A stretch of DNA of 64,000 bases from Molanna angustata. Taxonomy: Eukaryota; Arthropoda; Insecta; Trichoptera; Molannidae. The stretch covers positions 23,209,716 to 23,273,715 of the forward strand of contig OY754969.1 of NCBI GenBank assembly GCA_963576475.1, in the 5' to 3' direction. The position numbers were made by a program, and so were the translations under genes. The notes beneath the pieces are model-generated. The model was not told the DNA's origin. It did not search any database and worked only from the letters and a program-made list of their open reading frames with translations. This document shows, one piece after another, positions 1 to 12,154 of this stretch (positions are counted from its first letter, which is position 1; the number at the start of each line of letters is the position of its first letter).

Positions 1-610
1 TTTATCGCCTCGTCTACATTTATACGGCGTCTTTAAAAGTTCGTTTGTTGTTCACGCTTCTTACATTTCCACCTTTTAGAATACTGTTTACATGCTCGTG
101 CCATCCTTTTCTTGGGTGACTCCGACCTCATATTCCATTTCTGTCCGCCTTGTACATTTTTGTCATCAGGCGATCGTCATTAATTCATTCATTCATTCCA
201 AGTGGCCAAACCATCTCAATGTGTTAACTTTCACTATATTATTTACATCTTTCTTCATTTTACATTCTCTCTTCTATTATAAATTTGTCTTAGCGATCTC
301 ATTTCAACATCATTTATTCTGCTTTCGTGCTTCTTCTGCCATGTCCAGGTTTCACTTGCATACGTCAAGGTTAGCACTACCATTGCGTTATGAATGACAA
401 CTTTGGCAACAATTTATATGTTGCGATCTTTCGCAACTGTTTTAAGTGCTCCATTCACTCTGCCATAACTCTTCTTTCGATGTCCTTATCAGGCCGTCCA
501 TTCCGTTGGAACATACTTCCCAGATAGACATATTCGTCAACTTGCTCGAGCCATTCATTCTTTATATTTATTTGACACGCTGTTCTACTTTCACTCTTGT
601 AAATTATTTC
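1..610 (-). pseudogene. Decayed non-LTR reverse transcriptase C-terminus (RTE-B family), runs off window start
   Basis: Read on the minus strand, this region gives pieces of the C-terminal third of an insect endonuclease/reverse-transcriptase polyprotein, split by frameshifts and stops. Near 480-600 the translation contains EWLEQVDEYVYLGSMF and NGRPDKDIERRV, the conserved block after the RT catalytic core. Around 330-370 it gives YASETWTWQKKHESRIN, at 205-220 LRWFGH, and at 55-120 WHEHVNSILKGGNVRS. The last piece aligns with the fragment at 62.7-63.0 kb, so both belong to one family. No frame is intact. The 3' tail lies beyond base 1. Function is extinct; in life the protein reverse-transcribed its own RNA at a nicked target. 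Subfamily assignment within non-LTR elements is uncertain. Confidence 0.82.
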
Positions 611-1994
611 CGATCTTAAAACTAATTATTAACATATGAGATAACCTGGACTCATTTAATGAAAAACTTAATTATTCATGCAAAAATGTCAGGTGTTTTA
701 TAAAATATTTGCACAATACTTTCGGAATTCATAGGCTAAATATTTATGTAACATTCTGTGGATGGCAGATAACAATAAAATCAATTAGTATAAATCGTAA
801 ACTTTAAAATTTTATATGAAGTTCAAATGAATTTGTGAATAAGTTCGACAGTTTCAATAGCAGCATCAAAGATATAGGTTAGTACCTATATTGATACTGC
901 TTGAACCAAAAGGTACATATCGAATTTTCACTATAACCTTTTTTTTATTTGAAAAACAAATAACAATCATATGTGATCTAACTTGTAGATATTCTGAAAT
1001 AGGTGAACCTAAAAGTGACCATTACTTCTGAGTCTTTTTTGAACGAATAAATACATAATGTTATAGAGAACACATTATAGTAAACCAGATTTATATTAGT
1101 TCGATGGCCATACTGCGCCTGGAAATTTGGTTGAATCGAAAGAATCCTCATTTCCGTTTGGATTTAAAATTGATAGCGATGGTTGCGGTATTCGTGGTAG
1201 TTGGGGTAGTTGGGGTAGGTAAGTATGAGGGGGAGGGGGGCGGTTCCTTTTGTATATTTCAGATCGGAAATCGTTCCGGAAACGTCATGTGTTCGACCCG
1301 CCGCTTTATGAAGTAGATTGATGACGCTACGGTGGGAGATTTTTGAATATCAAACAACTATTTTGCAAACGAATATATTAACATTAGGACGGTAGATTTT
1401 GGTATACCTAATACACTACCTATTACTAAACTTGTTTTACTATAAGGTATACACGAATTTCGTAACGAGAAAATTTTGTAATATTTAGGGTTTAAAAAAA
1501 ACTACTCGAAAACGTGCACGAAAATGGTCGTAGTCGAATTAAAAAATGTATAGTTTAATTATCATATGTTTTTGTTTTATATAACAAGGAATAAAGTAAA
1601 AAAAGAAAACGAAATATTTTTGATAAAATAAGTAAACGGAAAAATTATGAATTTTAAGAAATATAAAAAAGGCAAAAACATAATTTGGATTGTAATAATT
1701 GAAATAAGGAAAAAGATGTAAAATAAAACAATGAAAACGTTTAATATTTGAAGGAAAAAATGATACCTACACAGAGAGCAAACAACCACAAAAACTACAA
1801 CGTGATTTCTTAAAAAAAGTTAAAAAAAAATAAATACAAAAAATTATAAAAATAAATAAAAAAATACCTTAATATTTTAAAAATTCTAATACAAAAAATA
1901 AGAGATAATGAGGTAATAAGTAGATGACATAGAAACATAAACATTTTTGTAGTATTATAACTTCATGCATTTTTGATTATAACGAAAGCACTAT
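611..1994. other. AT-rich unique DNA, no gene seen
   Basis: Mostly A/T homopolymer-rich sequence. A short G-rich run near 1190-1245 stands out, but its open frame has no family features. Nothing else can be supported. Confidence 0.6.
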
Positions 1995-2130
1995 AGAAGA
2001 GCGGGTATGAGATGATGCATGGACAATAATGAAGCGAAAAATGTATGTCAAGAGAGATAAGTCTGGCGTTCGATTCTCTCTACCTACCCCAAATAAGGAA
2101 ATGGCTTGATGGCATGGTAGGGTAAAATAC
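1995..2130 (+). mobile_element. RTE-B 3' tail fragment
   Basis: Matches the end of the RTE-B ORF and its 3' tail seen at 25.3 and 37.5 kb: a GATGCATGGA block, then ATGTATGTCAAGAGAGA, GGCGTTCG..TCTCTC, TACC..CCC and ATGGC.TGATGGCATGG. It is 5'-truncated and diverged, with no target duplication recognised. Confidence 0.7.
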
Positions 2131-3218
2131 TATAGTCAATTTGTATATTTTATAACGAGGCACAAATTTGACCCAGGCACATAAAAAACATCCTTATATT
2201 TAATTTATAAAGATGCGAAACAAATATGCATAATCCATTCAATCATTTAACATCTTCAAAAATAGGGTTTCTGCAAGGTTGAAGGTTGAATCAAATACTT
2301 GGGTGAGGAAATAAAAAAAAAACAGTTGGTACCTTCCTCAACTACAATAAAAGTGTTGCCCCTTGTTAAGAATACAGTTGGGGGATGCATGTCATTTTGA
2401 TTTATCGTTGCAATTATTTTCCAAGTACCTACCTACCTATCCGATAAAAAATGACGAGTGAGAAAAAAAATGATTGACGATAACTTGGATGAATACATTT
2501 TCAATGACGTAATAGAAAAACTTTACACATCCCTTTTCACCATCAACAAAAGGGATGGGAAAAGAGATTTCGACGTGAGATTCAAACCATTTGTTGATAA
2601 ATAAAAAGAAATATTACGGGTGCACGTAGAACCTAAATTATAGAGATGAGTAAACAAATACCTATATAGTTCTGGGAATCTATGTAAGGTTCATTGGTGT
2701 CTGCACTGAAAAAATATTGATCTAAGAACCAGAATTGATAAAAAGAACTTGACTATCAATTTTTGAACGGAATTCTGATTTATAAATCATGTTTTGTGTT
2801 TATTTTTTTTACGTAGTACTTACAAACTTCATTTTATACGGCCATTTTAAACTTCAGTGTAGAGTATTTATAGTGAAAATGATATTCATATAAATTATCA
2901 GGAATGTGAATATGTTCATCTTAAAATAAGTGATTAATTCTAAGGTTTGGAAAATTAAGTTGACCTAATATCTAATATCTATTTGGAAATATGTTTATAT
3001 TTTTATAAGTAGCATGTATATGAACGCCCACGTTTGATGGAAGTTTTTTTTTCGAGTTGACAAACCCCGTAATGTTCTTTTCACGAAACACATTTTCATC
3101 GAATATATTTTGACTTTCGATTACTTAATTTCGCGGAACCTGAGAGCGTTTCAAATCTGTTATGATGTCTATTGTGAGCTTATAGTATGAACCAAAATTT
3201 AGAATATGCCTCAGATAC
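2131..3218. other. AT-rich unique DNA, no gene seen
   Basis: Poly-A runs and short simple tracts only. The phrase AAGAATACAGTTGGGGG near 2368 recurs in similar form near 18497, which may be an ancient repeat, but it is too short to classify. Confidence 0.5.
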
Positions 3219-3760
3219 ATGCAAATACCTATGAAAAATGCGAAAGAGATGTTAGAATCAAGGACCCTCAATATTAGTACCATGAACCGGTTACAGACCT
3301 TCGAAATGTGGATACACAGAAGAAAGCTAAACTTAGTGTGTACGGATATGGTTCGAAACTTAATTGTATGCACTTTAGAGAGCCAGCGTGTTAGAGAGTG
3401 ATAGTGCTAAGAGAAAAAATCGTGTGATGTGGTTAATGCTTATAGCTTGCTACTTTAATATAGTCTATATACAAATAAACTTATAGACGAAGAGAATTCA
3501 AATATGCACTGTCTATAATTTCAGTCACCAGCCGCTTCTGGTGCTACCATATAGGAAGTACGAGATGCTGTACGTGATCATCCAGGGTCGAAATGCTATT
3601 GAAAGGAATCAAATGTCCTGGACCTGCAACACACGAGACAGGTCAGGTTTTATAATACTGTTGAGGAACTGTTCAAAGCTGCCGAAGACAGACGTGCTTA
3701 TTTGAGTGAAACAATCCACATAGAGACACGACCTCAAAGAAATATTTGATAAATAATTAA
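3219..3760 (+). pseudogene. Decayed non-LTR reverse transcriptase C-terminus (RTE-C family)
   Basis: The first part (3270-3345) encodes MNRLQTFEMWIHRRKL, the classic 'AFEMWIYRRxL' block that follows the RT thumb in RTE-like and related elements. A second part (about 3620-3740) reads VEELFKAAEDRRAYL, resembling the ELFxxAxDRxxF segment just before the stop in the same proteins and in the fragment at 28.15 kb. The joining sequence is scrambled by indels. The gene is dead and partial. Confidence 0.6.
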
Positions 3761-5282
3761 ATAATTTTTGTATTTGATTAAAAAAAAAGAATATTTTTTG
3801 GAATATTTATATTTCGCGTTTAATATTTAAGATAACTGTTTGAGACTTGTTCAAACTGGGTCATTTGATATTACAATAAATAAGCTTTGTCTTCTTCGGA
3901 TGCTTTCTTCAGTTCTTCAATTAAGATTAAACTCATGGGATTTTGAATAGGTAGACTGTATTATGTGTACGGTGGGATGGTGACGTTGACGTACGCCTTC
4001 TCATTATTTACATCGCCATACTGCAAATGATAAAAGAAAATTTGCGAGAAGATGTTCGCCCAGCGGGATTCCCAAAAAAAAAGAAAAAATGAGGTTTGGA
4101 GGTGTCGCTGAATGTGGATAGACCCTCTTCAAAAAAATACAAGAAAAACCATAACTTGATGCCATTTCCAGAAACTTCTTGTATTATATTTATTGTCAGA
4201 AAGAAAATTGCATTAACATATAATCAAATGAATAAACTATTGTAAGGGTAAGTATATTTCATAATGATATTTTTTTTAACAAAAACTTTATTTTAACTTT
4301 GTTCTTTTTTAATAAGGGATTTCGTATATTTTTAATTAAAAAAATATGTAATATTTGGAAACACATTTAAAATAAAATTGTATACCACAAGATATTTAAA
4401 AAATCATTTTTCATGTGTTATTTTTGAGAATAAAGTATTGTTTTTTAGAAAGCGAATATATTTTTGGAACCAGCACACAATCATGTTCATATTTTAATCC
4501 CTAAACTTTGAAAAAAAATTATGAATCAATATCAAAATATTCGTACTTTGAAAGTTAGGTATATAGGTTTTTTTTCGCCTACCGAATTACGATTGTATTT
4601 GCAAAATAAGGGTGATATTTCAAAAATGAACTACTAAGGTAAATCACATTTGCATCGGAACCAAATCTAACGAATACAGTGACAAAAGGCACGCGACCAA
4701 TATTTGGTGTAGAATGAACAACAAAGGACAGCATAATGCCTTATGATTAGTTGGTTTCTGAATATTTGTTAGAGTGCGGTATATACAAATATTGACCCGT
4801 AACATTAAACGCAGGCGTCCGTAAGTAAGTGGCATTTTAACGCGCTTTTTTCGCTATTTGTAGAAAAATTAAGCGGGAAAAGTGAGTGAGTGTGCGAGAT
4901 AGGTTCCGTTGGGGGTGGGGGGGTGCTAATGCACTTCCGGCGTGAGAGCTGTGGAGGAAGGTGAACAGGAACTGGTAGAAGGTGAAAGGAAGAAGGGGAG
5001 GAATGGAGTGACATTGAATAAGAATACCAATGCCACACGCATGGATATTTTAATTTAGAAGAATTTCACAACTTTTCAATTTGCACTAGGTATATATTTT
5101 CTTTCTATAAGTTGATTTTTAGGTTTGATTTTCAGCTGCTGATGAATGAAATTATTTCTTACGCAAGTATTTTTCTGAGCAGTAAAAAAGAAAAATTTAC
5201 AGGGTTCAAAGAAGTGTATGTAAAAAAAAATTATTTACAGCAAAAATTAAGGAAAATCGATGCATTATTTTATTTTATATTG
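3761..5282. other. Intergenic DNA, no gene seen
   Basis: AT-rich throughout except 4840-5040, a purine-rich G-heavy stretch on the plus strand. No splice-bounded exon or repeat family is recognised. Confidence 0.5.
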
Positions 5283-5416
5283 CTTATCGGGCAACTAAAA
5301 GTACTATGTCAAATACAAATTAAACAGAGGTTCAGACTGAAAACAATTAAAACTCCACCGGGAATCGAAACCGGGACCTTTGGCTCAGCATTCAGATATC
5401 TAACCAAATGACCCAC
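5283..5416 (-). mobile_element. tRNA-derived SINE family 3, diverged copy
   Basis: Minus-strand copy of the SINE best seen at 6482-6687. The tRNA-like head (near 5355-5416) keeps the B-box region as GGTTTCGATTCCCGG but carries changes in both promoter boxes. The body keeps the TTAGTTGCCCGATAAGC-type 3' end. Confidence 0.75.
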
Positions 5417-5470
5417 GAAAGAAATGAATGAATGATGATGAAGGAAGGGTACTTGTTTCTGTATAACTTC

Positions 5471-5765
5471 TTAGGCTGTATTTTTCGAACAAAGATTAAA
5501 GAAATATTATAGTTAAAAGTTAGTTATTTCATAAAATTGTTGAATACATTTGGTTGTTTCATTGAAATCAAATGCCGTGAAACGACTGAATGTTCAACAA
5601 AAGTATCGACAATAGTATAGTTAAAATATTTAATTAAATATAAATTTTCAAATTCGATTGAATTTGTATTGAATTCAATCAAATTTGAAATCAAAGTATT
5701 TTATGATATCAAAGTATTTTAACTATAGTTTCACTTTAATCTTTGTTCGAGAAACTAAGTGTGAG
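5471..5765. repeat. Foldback MITE-like element, about 295 bp
   Basis: Inverted ends: TTCGAACAAAGATTAAAG (5487-5504) is mirrored by CTTTAATCTTTGTTCGA (5735-5751), and both arms run inward to a TATAGTTAAAA block. The centre has a second palindrome (TTCAAATT..GATTGAATT, then AATTCAATC..AATTTGAA). No coding capacity. The outer limits and target duplication are unclear. Confidence 0.6.
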
Positions 5766-6481
5766 CAATGTGGTTACAAAAAATACATCGACACCAACAT
5801 AGCTGGCTCATTAGAAAGAACAGAAAACAATTGGTAATATTTTAATGCGAATCAAACACGAAACTGAAGATAAAGTTATTGAATATTTCAAGGCAATGCA
5901 AGGTAAGGTATGTCTGAAGGTAGGTAAAATATATTATGATCCTATAAGGTACCAATAGAGAGCAATACCTCTGGGATATGATATGATGCGACGTTAAGCT
6001 CCAATGTAAAGCGGTTGGAATATTTTGACATTAATACTGGGTAGTAAGGCAGTGAAGGTAGGTACATACACAGCATGGCGGTGGAGATGCCCTGGGCCAA
6101 GGAAGGTACCAACTACCAACCTATGTACCATGTACCTTGTACCTTGTACCCTACACCCCAAATAAACAGATAAACCTGTGACCTGTCTAGTTGCGATTAT
6201 GCCCAGAAGCTTACGTTGATTGATGCTTTTCTCTATCGTGCTTAAAAGATCTTCAGCTGGCGTTAGTGATGCGATGGGCACACCAGAGCCAAACTGTGAA
6301 ATTTAGCACATCAACTGTCAAAGAATAAAATAAATACTTGGGATCTACAAAAAATTTTAGATTAATTAAAGTATTAAGCGGTATTACAATAGAATAAATA
6401 GGAATCAGTAATAAAATTACAACGATTTACAAATAAGCTCCCAATAATTCAATAGGTATGTTATATTTTATTTTATGTATC
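5766..6481. other. Unique DNA with a moderately GC-richer patch
   Basis: 5990-6290 is richer in GC than its surroundings and carries ACCTTGTACC-type short direct repeats (6113-6152). I recognise no protein or family in either strand. Confidence 0.4.
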
Positions 6482-6687
6482 TAGCGTCTCGGGCAACTAA
6501 CAGGTGCTATGTCAAATAATTATTTAACACGCACCGGCACCCTATAACAAGTTGCCACATTCTGGAGACTTACGATATTTATCGTACAGATCCAGACTGA
6601 AAACACAATTTAAAAAACTGTGTCTCCACCGGGAATCGAACCCGGGACCCTTGGATCAGCAGTCAGATACCTAACCAACTGAGCCTA
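6482..6687 (-). mobile_element. tRNA-derived SINE family 3, best copy
   Basis: On the minus strand the element starts with a tRNA-like head: GGCTCAGTTGGTTAGG (A box) and GGTTCGATTCCCGG (B box), about 35 bases apart as in internal RNA polymerase III promoters. The unrelated body runs through TTTTCAGTCTGGATCTGTAC to the 3' end GTTAGTTGCCCGAGACGC. The tRNA-like part is attached to a body seen in two other copies, so this is a SINE and not a functional tRNA gene. Confidence 0.88.
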
Positions 6688-8854
6688 AAACAATGATTTA
6701 TTGAATCGTGCACTCAAAGAATTGTATATAGTACAAATTATTTCGTCAGAAAAAAATCCAATGAAATAAAACAAATATTGGGATACACAAAAAAATTAAA
6801 TAAAATGCATAAAAAACATATTTATGTGAAGTTGGAAAATACTAATAATAATAATACCTACTGAAAATAGATTTAATAAAAACGAAATCGATTTTTAATG
6901 TAACCAAACTAAAATATCACTTTATACATATAAAGTATCTCTACAAACCAAAACAGACACAAAATAATATTTGCATCTTTACGCAATACCAGATTCACGT
7001 TGGTCAATATTTTCAATATAAACACCAAACTTCCCTCTTGCCGACCCTGGTCGAGCCGCTATTTCTCCGGATGTACAAAAATGAAGGCATTTTCTCAGCG
7101 CCAAGGAAATTCGCATGCATGCTCGAAGATATTCAAATGGCTTTGAATACATTCACGTGATGGGGAAAATGTTAGCGGATATTTGATTTTGAAAGCGATC
7201 GACCCGCGCTACCATGGCGTGGTACAATATAGCTCTATTTTATTATGCTAAATGGGATTCCGAGAAAAAAATACTCGTGTGTATGATGAAACGGTCCTAT
7301 TTCACTTAAAATAATAATTATTCGACAAAATTAAATCAGAACCGAGTGATATATAAATATCAGCACATTTAATATATCTGCATACAATATCAAATATTAT
7401 TATGGGATCAAATATACTTGAGAGGAAAGAATAAAATATTGTATGATTTTTTATGAAAAATATATTCTGCGTATTTCAATTTTAAGAAATTAGAAAAAAG
7501 GATAATTTCAATAATATTAAGCGTAAGATAAAGATAAGTCATTATAACAAGCGAATAAAAAAACAAAAGTTTCATTGAGTAAATAAATAAGCATAGTATA
7601 GTCTGACTAAAAAAATATATATTTAAGAATAAAATTAAAAAAAATCATTCTTGTTTTTATGTAGCTTTTTATTTTATTTGTTTTGAAGATTTTGTTTGAC
7701 CTTTTTACAGAATCCTTACATGCGAATTATTTATTATTTTTTTAATGTTTTGGCGAATGTAGCAATACAAAATAGATACTCCCCTATTTTAACACGAGAT
7801 TTAATCTCAATTAAAGAGGGTTATTATGACACATATCATGGAACTTGTTAACCTTGTTAATTGTAATTTATGTGTAAATTTGTATTGATTTGATAAATGA
7901 TAAATAAAAAAAAATCGGCCTATAGTTTAGTCGGCCTCTGTATGCAAGGGCGCATATTACAACGATTAGGTGTTGGCCGATCTGACATAAAAAATTATCA
8001 AGTAGTCCAAAACCCTATCAAACTATCGGTCTATTAAAAAGTATGTTAAACTGTTCCTCTTTTGAATATGACATTCAGCATTTAAAATTAAGAGTTTGCT
8101 TTACCTATACCTATTCTACTTTGTCTGTAGACAAAATTAAAAATGTTTACAAACGGTGATTTATGAAGTGTGTAAAACAGACTACTAGCGCAGAATAGTA
8201 AGAGGCAATTGTTACAAAAAAAAACTATATAATTAATTAGATTTGAGGCGGTTCGTCGATCAATTACAAAAATGTAAATTTGGATCGACACCTGTGAATT
8301 TATAAATGATGAGAAACAAACAAACGTTGAACGAGAGATACGTAAGTATGATGAAAGAACGGAAAAAGTCAATATTATATATAAATTACAGAGATAAGAA
8401 ATTTCGTATATATTTGGAAATAGATATCATAATAATATAAGAAAGTAGAGAACAAAGAAGCCAGAATAACGTATTTTCTGATTAATCTGATTCCAAGAAA
8501 CAGTTCAAACGTCACGTTCAAAGAATTCAGTTGTATTAATCAAGAACAATAAATAATTAAACAACTACAAAACATCTACTTTACGCTATTAATTTGTAAT
8601 TAATTATCTCTAATAAACTATGATGAGATATATTATGTACTTTAATTATAATAGTACTCTAGATAAATATCAGTTTATTAATGTAATGAGCGACCAAGTA
8701 ATTGGTTTTAGAATTGCCAAAAAAACTAATTGATGTAAATATTAAAATATATTAGAAATAATTATTGTAATTATTAACAAACAAAAATATGAATAATTAT
8801 ATTGTATTCATTGATAAATAAATCATGCTCATAAGTGAAAAAAAAATACCAATA
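6688..8854. other. AT-rich unique DNA; one GC-richer island
   Basis: 7020-7215 is a GC-richer unique island containing CGAGCCGCTATTTCTCCGG and GCGATCGACCCGCGC, a candidate conserved non-coding element. The rest is A/T-rich with no gene, RNA or repeat I can support. Confidence 0.45.
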
Positions 8855-9200
8855 AGGGTGATATTTTTTTAATAAGATTTAGTTTTGCATATTGAGTGAA
8901 ATACCTATTTTATTTATTTATTTACAATTTTTTGGGAGTCTAACAGCTATACATTACAGTTTTACATTTCAGATAAGAATTAAACAGCCAATTATAAGTC
9001 TCCGCTCCTATATTAATAAGATTTTATTAGTTTTGCATATTGAGGGAAACACCTATGTATATTAATAAGATTTTATTAGTTTTGCATATTGAGAGAAACA
9101 CCAATATTGATAATATTTTATAAGTTTTGCACATTGACAGAAACACCTATATTCATAAGATTTTATTTGTTTTGCATATTGAGAGACACACCTATATTTC
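8855..9200 (+). repeat. Minisatellite, about 45-49 bp unit
   Basis: Five imperfect units built on AATAAGATTTTATTAG, TTTTGCATATTGAG and GAAACACCTAT. The first unit (8862-8910) is separated from the rest by about 100 bp of other AT-rich sequence. No coding meaning. Confidence 0.85.
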
Positions 9201-9219
9201 AGAATATTTGGGGTTTTAT

Positions 9220-9362
9220 TTACGTTACTTATCGGGAAACTAACAGGTACTATGTAAAATAGTTATTTAACATGCACCTAACTAGTTGCCACTGGAGACT
9301 TACGGTATTAATCGTCTCACAGATCCAGACTAAAAATAATTAAAACTGTCTCCACCACAGTC
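9220..9362 (-). mobile_element. SINE family 3 body, head truncated
   Basis: Matches the 3' body of the 6482-6687 SINE, including TTATCGGGAAACTAACAGG and GGAGACTTACGGTATT. It breaks off at CTGTCTCCACC, so the tRNA-like head with its promoter boxes is missing. Confidence 0.8.
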
Positions 9363-10435
9363 TGTGTCTAGTATAATAATATAAAACAACGTTGATACTT
9401 TTTTCATAATTTGGTGATAGAAATTATTCAAAGCGATTTCTGAATTTATACATATGATTTGTAATACAAAGTAAAGTCTAGGTAAAATAATAATATATAG
9501 GTGTTTATTTCATGATTGAATTACTAAAACGATTAAACAAGAAAAGTCTGTACCTTTATTCCGTTTTTTGCTAAATGATGTGGAACCGACATGTTTTAAA
9601 GAGTTTATTGTTAAGGATGATATAAAAACCGTCATTTAAAGAAACATATCATAAATAAGAAATAGAAACATCATAAACCACGTTCAATTTTCTGAAATAA
9701 GGGAAAGAAGAGAAGTATAAGGTAGAGCGTACAGAGTTTAAAAAGTATATGTAGAAAATAAATCAAAGAAAAAGTTTTAGAATACTTAAGGAGGTAAATT
9801 TCCATGTTTGGGAAGACTGCGACAAGAAAAACAAATATTTAGTGACAGGGAAAGTTTTGAGCGCATAATATGTACATAGTAGGTAGGTTAGGTAAACAGG
9901 TAGGTACATTAATAAAAAGTTGAAATCGATTGAACCTTATTTGGTGAACGTGGTCGAATCAAAGTTTCGTAGCTTAAACCCCACAAGTTTGGCTTATCTG
10001 AGTTCGTGATTAACTAACAAGATGAATAAATGATTACAAAGGTAGGCACCTAAATTGCAGATTTTATTTACCTATAAAATTTACGTGGGCTGTTAAAGTT
10101 CTACACTACATGGGAGGTGTGGCCATTTTAAAACAAACAATTTGTGAAATTAGTGGACGTTACATAATTACTTACTATACACACATTTTGATGAATATTT
10201 TAATAATATTGTTACAATGCATTAAATTTCAATTTATTTCGTGATAATCGTGGTCGATTTTTGACACGATTAAGTTAGAAAACAAAATTGAAAACAGCTA
10301 AAGGATGACAAAAAATGCCTTGTGGATTCGATTGTTGTTTTGATTTTTTAAATAATTACATATACTTGATCTTGGAGAGTTGATAGTTAGTCACACGTGA
10401 AACCGGAAGACTTAAATTTTATAAACAACTCTTAC
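9363..10435. other. AT-rich unique DNA, no gene seen
   Basis: No open frame, splice-bounded exon or repeat recognised; short TAGGTAGGTTAGG-type runs near 9880-9905. Confidence 0.5.
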
Positions 10436-10880
10436 AACGTGGGTTGAGGCCATCGCATTACTCCTCACTACAAAGCCACTCCGCAGAGTATTAAAATTTT
10501 TTATGGAAAATTTAATATTTTCATGAAATGAGTTATTTTTGTTTAAATATTTTATTACGATGTGCCTTTTTAGCAATTTGAATAAAATAATATAAAATTT
10601 TAAGTTTCCTAAGTATTAGTTATATAAATTGAGTATTAGCTATGCCAAATATGAAAAGAATCAAATGAGTACTTTAGTCTATAATCGATAAAGTAGAATT
10701 CAATAAACAGGCCGTACTCAGCACACACACACACACACATATACATTGTGATGAAACTTTCAAAATACAATCTCAGCACGATACTAGTTGATAATTTGCA
10801 ATAAAAAAATTAACTTAAAAATTTCGAATTCATAACCATAACTTCGCACATTATTCTCTCGGGATAGTGCGGAGTAAAAA
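10436..10880 (+). repeat. Unclassified 'GTGGGTTGTGG' repeat, copy A
   Basis: About 445 bp. It starts GTGGGTTGAGGCC..ACTCCTCACTACAAAG and ends GGGATAGTGCGGAGTAAAAA. Internal landmarks shared with the other copies are a (CA)n tract (10725-10738), ATTGTGATGAAAC, and GCACGATACTAGTTG. ACTCCTCACTA near the 5' end is mirrored by TAGTGAGGAGT at the 3' end in the better copies. No ORF; class unknown. Confidence 0.85.
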
Positions 10881-11039
10881 CTATGTGCGAAAAAAAATGA
10901 AGACAAAGTAAAAAAAAATGTTGGGTTTTAAAATATAGTTTTAAATTTTTTTTTTGTTATACTTTTATGTTTCTTTTGTATTACATACTATTTTTATATC
11001 ATTTTATATTATTGTCTTTACCATTTGATTTTGTAAAAT

Positions 11040-11140
11040 TTTCGACCTCGATACAGGCTAGTCCTAGTGAGGTTGATTATTATATAACATTATGTCATAA
11101 AAGTGTAAAGATATATTAAATAAATAAATAAATAAAATTG
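11040..11140 (+). mobile_element. LINE 3' end with hairpin and (AAAT)n tail
   Basis: A hairpin (CCTCGATACAGGCTAG then CTAGTGAGG) followed about 65 bp later by an AAATAAATAAATAAATAAA tail. Closely related hairpins with the same tail type and relative orientation occur at 33.5-33.74 and 34.2-34.36 kb. This is the hallmark of the 3' end of one non-LTR family; no coding part is left. Confidence 0.5.
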
Positions 11141-11864
11141 ATAAATAATTCCTCTCTAAATTGGTTGCAATAAATTAATAAGTATTTTCATACGATCCTA
11201 AACTGAGGTCACGATAAAATTTGTTATATATTTAATAGAGATATTAACTAAGAAATTGGCCAATGTTTACAACTAATACCTACTAATGATAGTATGCCTA
11301 TACAATCGGTACATGTATGACACTATCTAGACTTGGTTGATAGATACGTAGGTAATAAAAGGTGAGTATTACGTCACAGTTGGAGAAAAGGGGTAAGATA
11401 TCTCTACCCCTTAGGACATCACAGTATGAGCGATGAAGGATCTGCATAGATGTGTAGGGTGAGAATGAATGGATGATGGGATCAGTCGGGATGGCGGGAG
11501 AAGACGAACAAATCTAATTGTCTGTAAAATGTACAACCCTGGAGGTGTTTTCTTTATTTTTCAAGTGTACAAGGGAGTAGCGTTAAGTATTGTATATTAA
11601 TCAACATAAACAAAGACGAGATAATTTTTCTAATGTTATTATTTCATGTAGCCGGATCGCTTTAAGGTTTAACTTAAATGCACAGAACTTAATGCGGACT
11701 GGAGGCGAATTTAAAAAATAAAAATCAACAAAAGATAACGAAAACAATAAATTACTGTGTAGGTATAAGAAGTTTTTATACTTTTGAGAGGAAATTGTTA
11801 AAATACTAGCGTTTGTAGGTTTTGGATGAATAAAGAGAAGGGAGAATCCCAATATAGAATTTAT
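11141..11864. other. Unique DNA, no gene seen
   Basis: Nothing supportable on either strand; the open frame on the minus strand overlapping 11601-11906 has no family features and runs into the adjacent repeat. Confidence 0.5.
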
Positions 11865-12095
11865 CCAACTGTCGATTTGTTCAGGAGAACTTTGTTCTCT
11901 TAACATATCGACAATGTATCAAGCCAGGATACGCGAGAATTGTATGGAGAGGTCTACTTTTTTCACGGCTTTTCCAACTTTGAAGTCAAAAAACACCAAC
12001 TTAGAGGCTTCGCAGCATATATGTTTCATAGACGGATTTACTCAGAATTTGGAGTAGAACATTTCGTGTGTCTGTGTGTCTGTGTGTGTGTCTGT

Positions 12096-12154
<59 letters not shown>

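Noticed and set aside
92..397. 101-codon plus-strand frame near the window start
   Set aside because: It is the antisense of the decayed reverse transcriptase on the minus strand.
1190..1250. G-quadruplex-like G-rich run
   Set aside because: Short isolated purine tract without the four-tract spacing needed to support a defined structure or role.
6620..6687. Possible tRNA gene on the minus strand
   Set aside because: Attached to a repeated body with two further copies in the window; a SINE head.
8855..9200. CRISPR-like regular repeats
   Set aside because: Units are contiguous and degenerate with no unique spacers, in an animal genome; a minisatellite.
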